Assembly (NCBI RefSeq): GCF_004458765.1
Contig: NZ_SPJX01000267.1
Span: 14,957-78,956, forward strand
Source of the DNA: Microvirga pakistanensis
Lineage (GTDB): Bacteria > Pseudomonadota > Alphaproteobacteria > Rhizobiales > Beijerinckiaceae
Length of the DNA: 64,000 bases
Direction: 5' to 3'
In this document: positions 55,801 through 63,822 of the stretch, in pieces
Layout: each line of letters opens with the position of its first letter
Position numbering within the stretch: the stretch's first letter is position 1
Position numbers and translations under genes: made by a program
Notes under the pieces: generated by a model
What the model was told of the DNA's origin: nothing
What the model saw: only the letters and a program-made list of their open reading frames with translations
The model's database searches: none

Positions 55801-56979
55801 ATGTCTGACATCGTTGTAAAAAGCCCAATGCAATATCTCGATAGAGCTGCGTCAGCTCTCCGGGAAATTGGGATCATTCCTCCTCAAGCCATGGACGCTC
55901 CCATCAATGGCCTCCTGGAGAAGATCTCAGACCTAGATCAGGACCGGATTGTGATCATCGCCCGCACCCTGGGTCAGACCAGCGTCTTCAACGAAGTCGT
56001 CCGCGAGCAGACCCAGGCGATGGAGATCGGCGAGCGCTACCGTCAGATCACCGAGGCCTTCAACTCCATCCGCGACGACACGAAGAAGATGGTCGACCAG
56101 CTTGACGACCAGAAGATCGATTTTTTCGAACGGATCAACAATGTCTGGATGAAGCTCTCCCGCGGCGATGTCGCGGACCGATTCGATGAGATCAAAGAGA
56201 TCTATCTCGACGTGACCCGCTCAACAAAGGATCAGATTGAGCGCGAGCAGATCATCCTCGATGCCTATCGTGACTTCCGCGGGGCTCTCAAGCATGCGGA
56301 GGTGATGGCCCTGGAGGTGCTCCGGGCCGCTGAGCAGAAGCTGGAGGCTGCTAAGGCGGATCTGCAGAGAGCGTCCGATGCCGTCATCAACTTCAAGGGC
56401 GCGGAAGTGGCCGAACGGGCCCGACTGGAGCTCGCCCGCGACGAGCGGCTCCGCCGCACCCAGGACGAGGAGAAGCGCTATCAGATCGCCAAGGACCTCT
56501 CGGACAACCTGACGGTCAGCTACAACACCTCAGAAGTAATCATGGCGCGTCTGATGCAGATGTCGAATGCCAAAGAGCGCGTTTACGCCCAAGCCGTGAC
56601 CTTCTTCTCGACAAACGATTCCGTGTTCACGGCGCTGAAGGCCTCCTTCACCGGCATGTTCGGCCTGAACGAGTCAACCCAGACCCTGAACGAGATGAAG
56701 GAAGGCGTCTCGCGCAGCCTTGAGGTGCTTGCCGAGATCGGAGATCAGGTCGGCGAGGCTGCCGTGAAGGCTGGCTATGGCCCGACGATCCGGGCCGATG
56801 CGGTCAGGAAGCTCGTAGATTCCGTGATCACATTCCAGGAGCGCTCTCAGGAGATCATCGGCGAGATGCGCCGGCTCGCGACCCAGAACTCGGCCGAGAT
56901 CCGCGACGCGGTCGAGGACGGCAAGCAGCGCATCGCTCGCCTCGTGGCCGAAGGACAGGCCCTGCCAGCCAATGGCTGA
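55801..56979 (+). CDS. Coiled-coil protein of unknown function, first gene of a three-gene operon
   Basis: The 392-residue protein has no signal peptide or membrane helix. Residues about 85-250 are mostly helical and charged, with a strong coiled coil at roughly 190-250 (ALEVLRAAEQKLEAAKADLQRA). Homologues I recall are labelled only as cell surface proteins, and a distant likeness to TelA-type toxic-anion resistance proteins is possible but not shown. The start has a GGAGG site four bases upstream. It overlaps the next gene by eight bases, so the products are probably made together. Confidence 0.75.
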   Translation: MSDIVVKSPMQYLDRAASALREIGIIPPQAMDAPINGLLEKISDLDQDRIVIIARTLGQTSVFNEVVREQTQAMEIGERYRQITEAFNSIRDDTKKMVDQLDDQKIDFFERINNVWMKLSRGDVADRFDEIKEIYLDVTRSTKDQIEREQIILDAYRDFRGALKHAEVMALEVLRAAEQKLEAAKADLQRASDAVINFKGAEVAERARLELARDERLRRTQDEEKRYQIAKDLSDNLTVSYNTSEVIMARLMQMSNAKERVYAQAVTFFSTNDSVFTALKASFTGMFGLNESTQTLNEMKEGVSRSLEVLAEIGDQVGEAAVKAGYGPTIRADAVRKLVDSVITFQERSQEIIGEMRRLATQNSAEIRDAVEDGKQRIARLVAEGQALPANG

Positions 56980-57955
56980 AATGGTTGCACAACCGCCCGC
57001 GAGCCCACCTGACAGACCATCTCAGAGTCTTGATGAGGTGATGCTCGCGATGGACGTGGTGGACACGCTCCGCCACCAGGAGAACCTTGTCAGCCGTGAG
57101 CTTGGCGAGGAGGATCGAGACGCCCAGCTTCTGCACCGGCTGCGCGAGATCTACAGCGGGCAAGGCATCGAGGTGCCCGATCGCATCCTCTTGGAAGGAG
57201 TGCGGGCACTCAAGGAGCAGCGTTTCGTCTACACCCCGCCGGGCCCGAGCTTTGCCCGCACCGTAGCGCGGGCCTGGGTGAACCGCGGCAACATCGGCCG
57301 TCGCCTCTTGTCTCTCTTGACGTTGCTGGCGTTTGGCTGGGGCGCGTACCACTTCGGCGTGGTCGAGCCGGCTCGCCAGCGGAAGGCGCAGGAGCAGGCC
57401 CAGGCTGAGCGAAACCAAATCGAATTGGCTGAGAGGCTGCCGGCCGCCCTGGAGCAGGGGCACGAGGACGTGCTACGGGAGGCGCAAGTGCCGGCAGCAC
57501 GAGAAACGGCTGACCGAATCCTTGCGGACGGCAAGGCCGCGATCTCGCGTCGCGATGCCGAGGGTGCCCGGCAGGCCATCAACGATCTGGAGGTCCTGCG
57601 CGCGGACTTGCGGCGCGAATACGTCCTGCGCATCGTCTCCCGCCCGGGTGAGCCCACCGGCGTCTGGCGCGTGCCGCAGCGCAACCCCGCTGGCCGAAAT
57701 TACTACCTGATCGTGGAGCCGGTCACTCCCGACGGGCGGATCCTCAGTCTGCCTGTTACCAGTGAGGAGAATGGCCGGACTGCGACGACGTCCAAGTGGG
57801 GCGTGCGCGTGGACGAGGCTACGGCCAGGCAGGTGGAGAGGGACAAGAATGACGATGGCATTGTGCAGCGCAATCGTCTGGGTGAGAAGCGTCGGGGCCA
57901 GCTTGACGTAAACTACCTGATGCCGGTTCTCGGCGGTGCGATCACACAATGGTAA
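56972..57955 (+). CDS. Membrane protein of the DUF6384 type
   Basis: The 327-residue protein starts with a conserved cytoplasmic part (LDEVMLAMDVVDTLRHQENLVSREL, residues 20-44, in parts; then RLREIYSGQGIEVPDRI), a membrane helix at 111-131, a charged helical stretch (132-205) and a C-terminal domain beginning LRIVSRPGEPTGVWRV that lies across the membrane. By memory this layout matches DUF6384, whose role is unknown. The ATG at 56972 overlaps the preceding stop; an ATG at 56981 is possible. Confidence 0.78.
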   Translation: MAEMVAQPPASPPDRPSQSLDEVMLAMDVVDTLRHQENLVSRELGEEDRDAQLLHRLREIYSGQGIEVPDRILLEGVRALKEQRFVYTPPGPSFARTVARAWVNRGNIGRRLLSLLTLLAFGWGAYHFGVVEPARQRKAQEQAQAERNQIELAERLPAALEQGHEDVLREAQVPAARETADRILADGKAAISRRDAEGARQAINDLEVLRADLRREYVLRIVSRPGEPTGVWRVPQRNPAGRNYYLIVEPVTPDGRILSLPVTSEENGRTATTSKWGVRVDEATARQVERDKNDDGIVQRNRLGEKRRGQLDVNYLMPVLGGAITQW

Positions 57956-57959
57956 GGCG

Positions 57960-59351
57960 ATGATCTCAGGACGCCAGGCGCTCGCGCAGATCGAGCAGTT
58001 CATCGATAAGGCTCGCCAGCAGGAGGCGCAGTTCGAGCGAGCCTATGCCGCCGCGACCGAGGAGGTCGGTCGCCTGCGGATCCAACGCACGGAACGCTTC
58101 CGTGAACTGGCGCGGCTGAAGCTGGATGCGATCAAGCAGGACCAGGTTGTCGGCGAACTGGATGCTGCCGAACGCCAGGCCATGGATCTGCTCAACAGTC
58201 GCCAAGAGGCGCTGCGTCAGTTGACCGAGCGGCGCCGGCAGGCAGAGGAGCGTGTGCGCCAGGCAGAGGCAGGTCGGCAAACCGCAGTCGACGCCCTCGA
58301 GAGAACCTTGGCCGATGTCGAGACGATCCGCAAAAATGTCGAGGCCAAAGTCAGCATCAATACTGATTGGGTTACCGCCCGGGCTCGGGTGGCCGAACTC
58401 ACCGGACACGCGCAGCAGGCGGAGAAGAAGGCCGCGCAGGCGGAAGCCGATCGGGACGAGAAGCGCCGTCCTTATGAGGACGATCCCTTGTTCATGTACC
58501 TGTGGAAGCGGAAGTTCGGTGCTGCCGCCTACCGGGCCAATTCCTTGACCCGCACCATGGATCGCCTTGTGGCGCGGGTCGTTGGCTATGACAAGGCGCG
58601 GGCTAATTTCGCCCTGCTCAACGAGATTCCTGAGCGGCTGCGCGAGCATTCCCGCTGGCTCATTGGGGAACTGAGGGAGGCGAGGGATAGGCTAACAGCC
58701 CTGGAACGCCAGGCACTCGTGGACGCGGGCATCGGGGCGGCCGAGGCCGCCGCCGCGAAGGCGCGGGATGCTGTGGCAGAGGCCGACGGCAGGCTCGCTG
58801 AGGCACGGGAGGCGCTCGTCACATTGGACCGCACTTACGACGCCTCGATCCTGGAGGGGGACGCCCCGTACCGCGAAGCCATCGAGGTTCTGGCTGCCGC
58901 TGATCAGCGCGAGAACCTCGACCAGCTCTACCGGGAAGCCCTGCGCACGCCGATACCGCGAGACGAGGAGATCGTCCGGCGCATTCAGGCGACGGACGAT
59001 TTGATCAATCAGGCGCTGCGCCGGGCGGTGGACGCTCACCAGCGTCTCAAGGAGATTGCCCAGCGCCGTTCCGTGATCGAGCGCGAATGGGAGGAGCTTC
59101 GACACCAGGGCTATGACACCCCCTATGGCACGTTCGGCAACGAGGCCGCCTTAGGCAACGTGCTGGGTGGCGTCCTCACGGGTGCGATTGGCGGTGCGAT
59201 CCTGGGACAGGTTCTGCGCGGCGGTTTCCATCATGGGCCGAGCCCGTGGGATTCCGGCTTCGGCGGTGGCCTGCCGATTCCGCCCCTGGACGGTTTTGGA
59301 ACCGGCGGGTCTTTTGGTGGTGGAGACTTCAGGACAGGCGGGTCATTCTGA
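57960..59351 (+). CDS. Long coiled-coil protein with glycine-rich C-terminus, third gene of the operon
   Basis: The 463-residue protein is almost entirely alpha-helical coiled coil up to about residue 390 (heptads rich in Q, E, R and A), then has a glycine-zipper-like hydrophobic segment GNVLGGVLTGAIGGAILGQV, and a glycine/phenylalanine-rich tail ending GGSF. It starts four bases after the DUF6384 gene. No enzyme motif is visible. With the two preceding genes it probably forms a membrane-linked complex; function is unknown. Confidence 0.75.
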   Translation: MISGRQALAQIEQFIDKARQQEAQFERAYAAATEEVGRLRIQRTERFRELARLKLDAIKQDQVVGELDAAERQAMDLLNSRQEALRQLTERRRQAEERVRQAEAGRQTAVDALERTLADVETIRKNVEAKVSINTDWVTARARVAELTGHAQQAEKKAAQAEADRDEKRRPYEDDPLFMYLWKRKFGAAAYRANSLTRTMDRLVARVVGYDKARANFALLNEIPERLREHSRWLIGELREARDRLTALERQALVDAGIGAAEAAAAKARDAVAEADGRLAEAREALVTLDRTYDASILEGDAPYREAIEVLAAADQRENLDQLYREALRTPIPRDEEIVRRIQATDDLINQALRRAVDAHQRLKEIAQRRSVIEREWEELRHQGYDTPYGTFGNEAALGNVLGGVLTGAIGGAILGQVLRGGFHHGPSPWDSGFGGGLPIPPLDGFGTGGSFGGGDFRTGGSF

Positions 59352-60049
59352 TCGCATGTGATGAGTGGGCGGAGTGGTCCCGGTAGGCAACCTAAGTGAC
59401 ATTCACCAAACGAATCTGAGCGGAGGCATTTTGAATGACGGCTCCTGGCACGAGGTCGACCTTAACCGCATTTGCGCGGTGGGCGGACCTCTGCACGGTG
59501 TCGCTCTATGACCTTGTCTGACCCAGTGCAGTCCTCAGTATCAGGTGAGATGGAATTCATAAGCTAACAGATCACGGTCGTCCTCCGGATGAACAGAGGC
59601 TGGCTTTTCCTCTGCTGCTTTCCGGACCCTGAGAGCAGGACGTTACGGTCGGCTAACCTTTCCATGAGGAGTATTCTAGCCGCTGTACCAACACAGGATC
59701 AGCAGGAGTTGCCATAACTAATCCGCTGATCGATTTATCCAATCCCGAATCCTGGCGCCTGCTGAAGCAAGCTAGAAAACGCGGCTATCTCACCAAGATC
59801 GAGTTTGACCAGATGTTTGGGTCAGAGCTGCCGCCTGACCGCATGGTTGGTGAATCAAACCTTGCCGAACGGGACTTCTACGGACCTTTCCTGGCTATTC
59901 ACAGGCCGACTTTTTGAAGGTTTTTCGGAAATCAAAAGCGCAAGCGCACCCTCCAAAAATGCAGAGAGGTCGAATCAGTGAGTCACTCGATCCGAAGAAA
60001 TCGCCAGCTCAAAGGCTAGATATTATGCCCGCGGAGTCTTATATCGCTC
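59352..60049. other. Gene-poor stretch between the operon and ssrA
   Basis: No complete gene is present. A remnant frame resembling sigma-70 region 1.1 lies at 59717-59917 and is listed separately. The rest of the roughly 700 bases shows no structure that I can name. The segment probably includes the ssrA promoter. Confidence 0.45.
59717..59917 (+). pseudogene. Fragment resembling sigma-70 region 1.1
   Basis: The frame reads NPLIDLSNPESWRLLKQARK, then RGYLTKIEFDQMF, and ends at a TGA at 59915-59917. The middle resembles region 1.1 of RpoD (KKLIKTAKKRGYVTYEQL-like pattern). No start codon precedes it in frame back to the stop at 59654. It may be a decayed gene or a short protein with an unusual start; the likeness is from memory and short. 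Confidence 0.35.
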
Positions 60050-60383
60050 GTGTCAGGTTCACCTGACTATGATCGTAGAGGCAAAGTGGAATAGGCGTTT
60101 AGGACGCGGGTTCGATTCCCGCCGCCTCCACCACAAACACATTGGCCATTAGGTACCGCAGAGTGGATCTGAGCACCTTGCTTATCGCTGTAGCTGGTGT
60201 GCTGTCTCGGTGTGTTTGTGATGGGGGCGACATGGGTTCGACTGGGCGCGATAAAGACTGGGCTGCGATTAGGCTGAGCTACGGCCTTAACAGTGCACAT
60301 TCACAAATGCCAACGACAACGTTGACATGGGTGCGGTGCGCCTCGCGGCGTAACCATCCGGGGCTCGGGGTAGCCTAGCAACA
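60050..60383 (+). ncRNA. ssrA: tmRNA, two-piece circularly permuted alphaproteobacterial form
   Basis: The acceptor piece comes first and ends with the T-arm GCGGGTTCGATTCCCGC and CGCCTCCACCA (encoded CCA at 60131-60133). After about 89 bases of intervening sequence the coding piece begins at 60223 with GGGGGCGACATGGGTTCGAC. GGGGGCG pairs with CGCCTCC as a 7-bp acceptor stem with the G3-U70 pair that alanyl-tRNA synthetase needs. The tag frame at 60309-60353 encodes ANDNVDMGAVRLAA and a TAA stop. A hairpin GTCAGG/CCTGAC at 60053-60068 lies in the acceptor piece. The exact 5' end is an estimate. tmRNA with SmpB rescues stalled ribosomes. Confidence 0.93.
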
Positions 60384-60384
60384 G

Positions 60385-60412
60385 AAACGGCACCTTCGGG
60401 TGCCGTTCCCAT
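60385..60412 (+). terminator. Hairpin terminator of ssrA
   Basis: AACGGCACC pairs with GGTGCCGTT around a TTCG tetraloop, followed by CCCATTT. It lies just after the coding piece of the tmRNA. Confidence 0.8.
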
Positions 60413-60470
60413 TTCCAGCCTTTGGCCTTCTCGACTACCGCTGATTAAACAACAGAAAGACGAAAATTAG

Positions 60471-61211
60471 ATGTCGGAGATTCAAGTGGGCGGATACATC
60501 CGGGTTCCCAAAGGGGCAATTGTCTATCCGACGGGTGACGGCGTCGAGGCTCCGTCCATGCGCGATCAGGTCGTGAGAGTCACCAATGTCTTTGACGTGG
60601 ACGTGAAGAGCGCCAACTTCTATCTGCTTCTGCCAGACGATATGCGGTTGCGATACTTCGAAGCCAGCGGCGGCAAGCGCCCCATCGATCAGGATATTCT
60701 CGAGTTTACGGATCGTCTGACCAGGGGCGACTACCGGGCGGTGGAGTGGTCAAGCAAGTGGGCGCTAATCGCCGATGTTCAGCCTGCCGAGCCTCCCACT
60801 CGCGCCAAGGCGGCAGAAAAGACGGATAAGCCCGCAAAGAAGCCTCTCACGAAGCAGCAGCAGATGGTGACGGGTTCCGAGTGGCGCTTCACCCAAGATG
60901 CGGAGCTTCGATACAAAGTGCGCAACCCCGCCTATGCCAGCACGCGCGAGGACCTCGCGAGCGGCCTACGGCATCTGCCGTCCCATGAGCGGATGAAGGC
61001 CGTCGATGCCCGGTTGACCGAGCTTGGCGTCAAGGATTTTCTTGATGAGCCCTGGGGGCCTGTAAGGGCAGGCGAAACCTTCACCGTGCGCAGCAAACTG
61101 ACCTCCGGCATCGGAGGCGGGCAGGACGTGCCGATGCTGTTCCGGGGCGAAAAGTTCACGCTGCCTTACGCCAGCCTCGAACCCTTCATCGAGTTGGTCA
61201 CCATTCCATAG
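60471..61211 (+). CDS. Unknown protein of 246 residues
   Basis: I recognise no family. The protein has a folded-looking N-terminal part (MSEIQVGGYIRVPKGAIVYP, then NFYLLLPDDMRLRYFEA), a lysine/proline linker at about residues 107-133 (KTDKPAKKPLTK), and a second domain starting GSEWRFTQDAELRYKV. There is no signal peptide or membrane segment. It is convergent with the PlsC-like gene, with seven bases between the stops. Confidence 0.65.
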   Translation: MSEIQVGGYIRVPKGAIVYPTGDGVEAPSMRDQVVRVTNVFDVDVKSANFYLLLPDDMRLRYFEASGGKRPIDQDILEFTDRLTRGDYRAVEWSSKWALIADVQPAEPPTRAKAAEKTDKPAKKPLTKQQQMVTGSEWRFTQDAELRYKVRNPAYASTREDLASGLRHLPSHERMKAVDARLTELGVKDFLDEPWGPVRAGETFTVRSKLTSGIGGGQDVPMLFRGEKFTLPYASLEPFIELVTIP

Positions 61212-61218
61212 AACAGGA

Positions 61219-61995
61219 TCAAGCTGCTTGTGGCCATGGGTGTCTTCTCTCAGCCTCAAGCAGCTGCTCGGCCCTGCGTATAAATTCGTTGCCGGGAAGA
61301 CCTGGCTCGATTGGGCGGAGATAGGAGACCGAGATCGTTCCTGCACGCTTGTAAGGCTGACCCGGTCCCCAGAAGAGGCCTGAGTTCAAGGCCACCGGAA
61401 GAACCGCCCGGTCGAGCTTGGTATAGAGCAGTTCCACCCCGCGCTTGAATGCGATGGGCTCAGAGGCCGGCTTGCGAGTTCCCTCTGGGAAGATCAGCAC
61501 GGAACGGCCTTGGTCCAGCGCCGCCCGGCTCTCGTCCACCATCTTGCGGACAGCCTTTGAGCCGCTCTCACGGTCGATCAGGATCATCGGCGACTTGCGC
61601 AGGAACCACGAGAAGACCGGGATCGTCAGCAGTTCCTGCTTCGCGACAATCGCCACATCCGGGAACAGGATTAGGAACGCCAGCGTCTCCCAGGTCGACT
61701 GGTGATTGGCGATGATCAAGCAGGGCTCGTCCGGGATGTTGTGTCGGTCCCGCTCAGCATAGGTCAGACCGACAAGCCATTTCAGTCCAATAAGAATGCC
61801 GCGCGCCCACAGCCGGGACGCCAGCCGGACGCCGCGCTCGGGGGAGCCGCATAGCCACAGGATCGCCAAGGCGGGCGCGAAGAGCCCGGTCCAGAGAGCC
61901 AAAAAGATATCAAAAAGTATTGAGCGAACGTGCTGCATTGGAGTTGAATGCTTCAGATGAATCGTTGCTTGATCAGGGGCAGAACTGGCTGGCAC
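61219..61995 (-). CDS. plsC: 1-acyl-sn-glycerol-3-phosphate acyltransferase (PlsC family)
   Basis: The protein transfers an acyl group to lysophosphatidate in phospholipid synthesis. It has an N-terminal membrane helix, the catalytic motif NHQSTWE (HX4E, the alphaproteobacterial form of HX4D), SPMILIDRE, and the FPEGTR motif. Two starts are possible: GTG at 61995 with AGGAGG ten bases upstream (258 residues), or ATG at 61938 (239 residues), where family similarity begins (MQHVRSILFDIF). The gene may be one of several PlsC paralogues. Confidence 0.87.
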   Translation of the reverse strand: MPASSAPDQATIHLKHSTPMQHVRSILFDIFLALWTGLFAPALAILWLCGSPERGVRLASRLWARGILIGLKWLVGLTYAERDRHNIPDEPCLIIANHQSTWETLAFLILFPDVAIVAKQELLTIPVFSWFLRKSPMILIDRESGSKAVRKMVDESRAALDQGRSVLIFPEGTRKPASEPIAFKRGVELLYTKLDRAVLPVALNSGLFWGPGQPYKRAGTISVSYLRPIEPGLPGNEFIRRAEQLLEAERRHPWPQAA

Positions 61996-62156
61996 ACGCG
62001 TGATGCCTCCTGTCCTTATTAGATACTAAGGACTGTTGATCGTAGTGCTGGCTCAAGCTGGATACGAAGTACGAAGGGGTACGAAGCAGCGCGTGGTAGA
62101 TGCTGCGTCTTCTGTAAGCCCGGGATTGGTGCTTGGGCTCTGTTGCTCCAATTCTG

Positions 62157-62459
62157 CTAAACCTTCGCCTCAGTTGTCTCAGGCCTCGGTCCAGTATTGG
62201 GAGCAATCACTGGTCGACGCTGACCGGCAAAACGAGCCTTCGGCTTCGGAGCCGCAATCAATCCTTCCCGGATTGCCTGCTTACGGGCTGCTTTGCGGTT
62301 GCGCCGGACAGCTTCTGCCTTCTCCCGAGTCTTCCGCTCAGATGGCTTCTCGTAGGCTTTTCGCGCTTTCATTTCGCGGAAGATCCCTTCGCGCTGCATC
62401 TTCTTCTTGAGAACCCTTAGAGCTTGATCGACATTGTTGTCACGCACCAGAACCTGCAA
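62157..62459 (-). CDS. rpsU: Ribosomal protein S21
   Basis: The 100-residue basic protein opens [20 protein letters not shown] and continues [21 protein letters not shown], the S21 signature. The C-terminal 40 residues ([15 protein letters not shown]) are an extension seen in alphaproteobacterial S21 and go beyond the usual 70 residues. S21 binds near the anti-Shine-Dalgarno end of 16S rRNA. The ATG follows an ATAGGATATCC stretch. Confidence 0.93.
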   Translation of the reverse strand: MQVLVRDNNVDQALRVLKKKMQREGIFREMKARKAYEKPSERKTREKAEAVRRNRKAARKQAIREGLIAAPKPKARFAGQRRPVIAPNTGPRPETTEAKV

Positions 62460-62580
62460 CGGATATCCTATCTATATGTTGGTGTGGGTTATTCCGCCGC
62501 AGCTTATGTTCGTCGGATCAGATAAACGAGAAGTTCAGAGCTAAAGGGCGAGGTGGTCCCAGCTTCGCTCTTCCGGACCG

Positions 62581-62928
62581 CTACTTTCGTGCTTTGCGGG
62601 CCGCGTAACGAGCATCGCGAGCAGCCTTGCGCTCCGCCTGAAGCCTCGCATCACTTGCCTCCTTCTCGGCGGCCATGCGCTTCTCCTGCTCTGCTCGTTC
62701 CGTTGCATGGGCTTCACGTTCAGCCGCAATGTGAGCATCCTCAGCAAGGCGCTTTGTCTCACGTTCAGCCATGCGTGCATCGCGCGCAGCGCTCATGGCT
62801 GCCCGAGCCACCCGGCGTTCAGCTACCGCCGGATCGTCGGGTCCTGGGCGCTGCCGGAACTTTGCCGCCATCGCCTGCTTCGCATTCTTGGCAGCATCGA
62901 GCCGTTCACTAAAATCCTGATGCTTCAT
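62581..62928 (-). CDS. Charged helical protein, DUF6481-like
   Basis: The 115-residue protein is very rich in alanine, arginine, lysine and glutamate and should be one long helix (AEREAHATERAEQEKRMAAEKEASDARLQAERKAARD, in parts). It matches my memory of the DUF6481 proteins of Rhizobiales, with MKHQDFSERLDAAKNAKQAM as N-terminus. Function is unknown. Start at 62928 is chosen for its AGGCGGA site; the upstream ATG at 62946 is weaker. Confidence 0.8.
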   Translation of the reverse strand: MKHQDFSERLDAAKNAKQAMAAKFRQRPGPDDPAVAERRVARAAMSAARDARMAERETKRLAEDAHIAAEREAHATERAEQEKRMAAEKEASDARLQAERKAARDARYAARKARK

Positions 62929-62974
62929 TCCGCCTATTGAACTCAATTTGTCTACCTAATCTAACCTATGTCAG

Positions 62975-63175
62975 TTACCGGATGCGCCGGATGCTGGTGA
63001 TATTACCGCCGGGCAAGGTGCCCTGCTCTTGCTGGGCTCGTGCGATCAGCCCGATTGTTCGGCTATCATTGGCATTTTCGGGATTGTCGATCCACAGATA
63101 AGCCCGACGAGCATCGTCATAGTTCACTACGAACATCACAGATTTCGCAGGGGCCGTTCTTCGAAACGTGTTCAT
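62975..63175 (-). CDS. Small protein of 66 residues, unknown function
   Basis: The start at 63175 has a GAGG site six bases upstream and gives MNTFRRTAPAKSVMFVVNYD, then RRAYLWIDNPENANDSRTIG and a basic tail ending SIRRIR. I do not recognise a family. The upstream part of the frame overlaps the csp terminator and is unlikely to be translated. Confidence 0.6.
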   Translation of the reverse strand: MNTFRRTAPAKSVMFVVNYDDARRAYLWIDNPENANDSRTIGLIARAQQEQGTLPGGNITSIRRIR

Positions 63176-63215
63176 TGATTCCTCACTCGCTCGGTATCGA
63201 ATGACGAAGGTTCGG

Positions 63216-63248
63216 AAAGAAAAAGCCGCTCCATCCAGAAGCGGCTCC
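63216..63248 (-). terminator. Rho-independent terminator of the cold-shock gene
   Basis: On the minus strand AGCCGCT pairs with AGCGGCT and is followed by TTTTTCTTTC. It lies 35 bases after the stop of the cold-shock gene at 63284. Confidence 0.85.
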
Positions 63249-63283
63249 GTATGTAGGCGCTTATGGTTTGCGCCCAATCATCC

Positions 63284-63493
63284 TCAGGCCTTCTGGATCT
63301 TATCGACAGCCACCTTGCCGGAGCGGCGATCCTCAGCCGTGTCGAAAAAGATCTTCTGGCCTTCGAAGAGGCCGCGCATGCCGGCGCGCTCAAGAGCGGT
63401 CGCGTGGACAAAAACGTCCTTGCTGCCATCGTCCGGCTGGATGAAGCCGAAGCCCTTCATGTCGTTGTAGAATTTCACAGTGCCCATGATCAT
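63284..63493 (-). CDS. Cold-shock protein, CspA family
   Basis: The 69-residue protein is a single cold-shock domain with RNP1 KGFGFI and RNP2 DVFVHATAL. It binds single-stranded RNA or DNA and probably melts RNA structure. I start at 63493 (MIMGTVKFYNDMKGFGFI), which has an AAAGG site eight bases upstream; a start at 63487 is also possible. A second copy is encoded 330 bases upstream on the same strand. Confidence 0.93.
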   Translation of the reverse strand: MIMGTVKFYNDMKGFGFIQPDDGSKDVFVHATALERAGMRGLFEGQKIFFDTAEDRRSGKVAVDKIQKA

Positions 63494-63763
63494 GGGGGTA
63501 ACCTTTCGCGATTGATGCAGATGCACGTGAGCACAGGCGCGCAAAAGCGCGACCTCACCTCGGTTCGTCGATGTTTTGGAAAGAGAGCCCGAACGTGCGC
63601 CTGGCAGAGCCAAAAGCGATACGGCCCGATTGTCCGGCCAAAGTCGATAATAGAAATATGGGTATTTATTGGATTTCTACAAGGACATCTTTTTAACTTA
63701 TGGGCAAAAATGGGCTGTTTTCCTTTGCAATCCGATGCACCGAGTTGCCTCAGGTGCAAACCG

Positions 63764-63794
63764 CAAGGGCCGCTCCATAATGGAGCGGCCCTTG
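63764..63794 (-). terminator. Hairpin after the second cold-shock gene
   Basis: A 14-bp perfect stem (CAAGGGCCGCTCCA) closes on a three-base loop. It lies directly after the stop at 63823-63825 but has only a weak U-tract. The wording GCCGCTCCAT also occurs in the terminator at 63216. Confidence 0.75.
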
Positions 63795-63822
63795 TCCTAA
63801 AGTGGGTGATCGGAAGGCTTGA

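Noticed and set aside
60103-60133. A normal tRNA gene ending in CCA
   Set aside because: There is a T-arm and acceptor end but no D- or anticodon arm upstream. The matching 5' acceptor strand lies downstream at 60223, which shows a permuted tmRNA.
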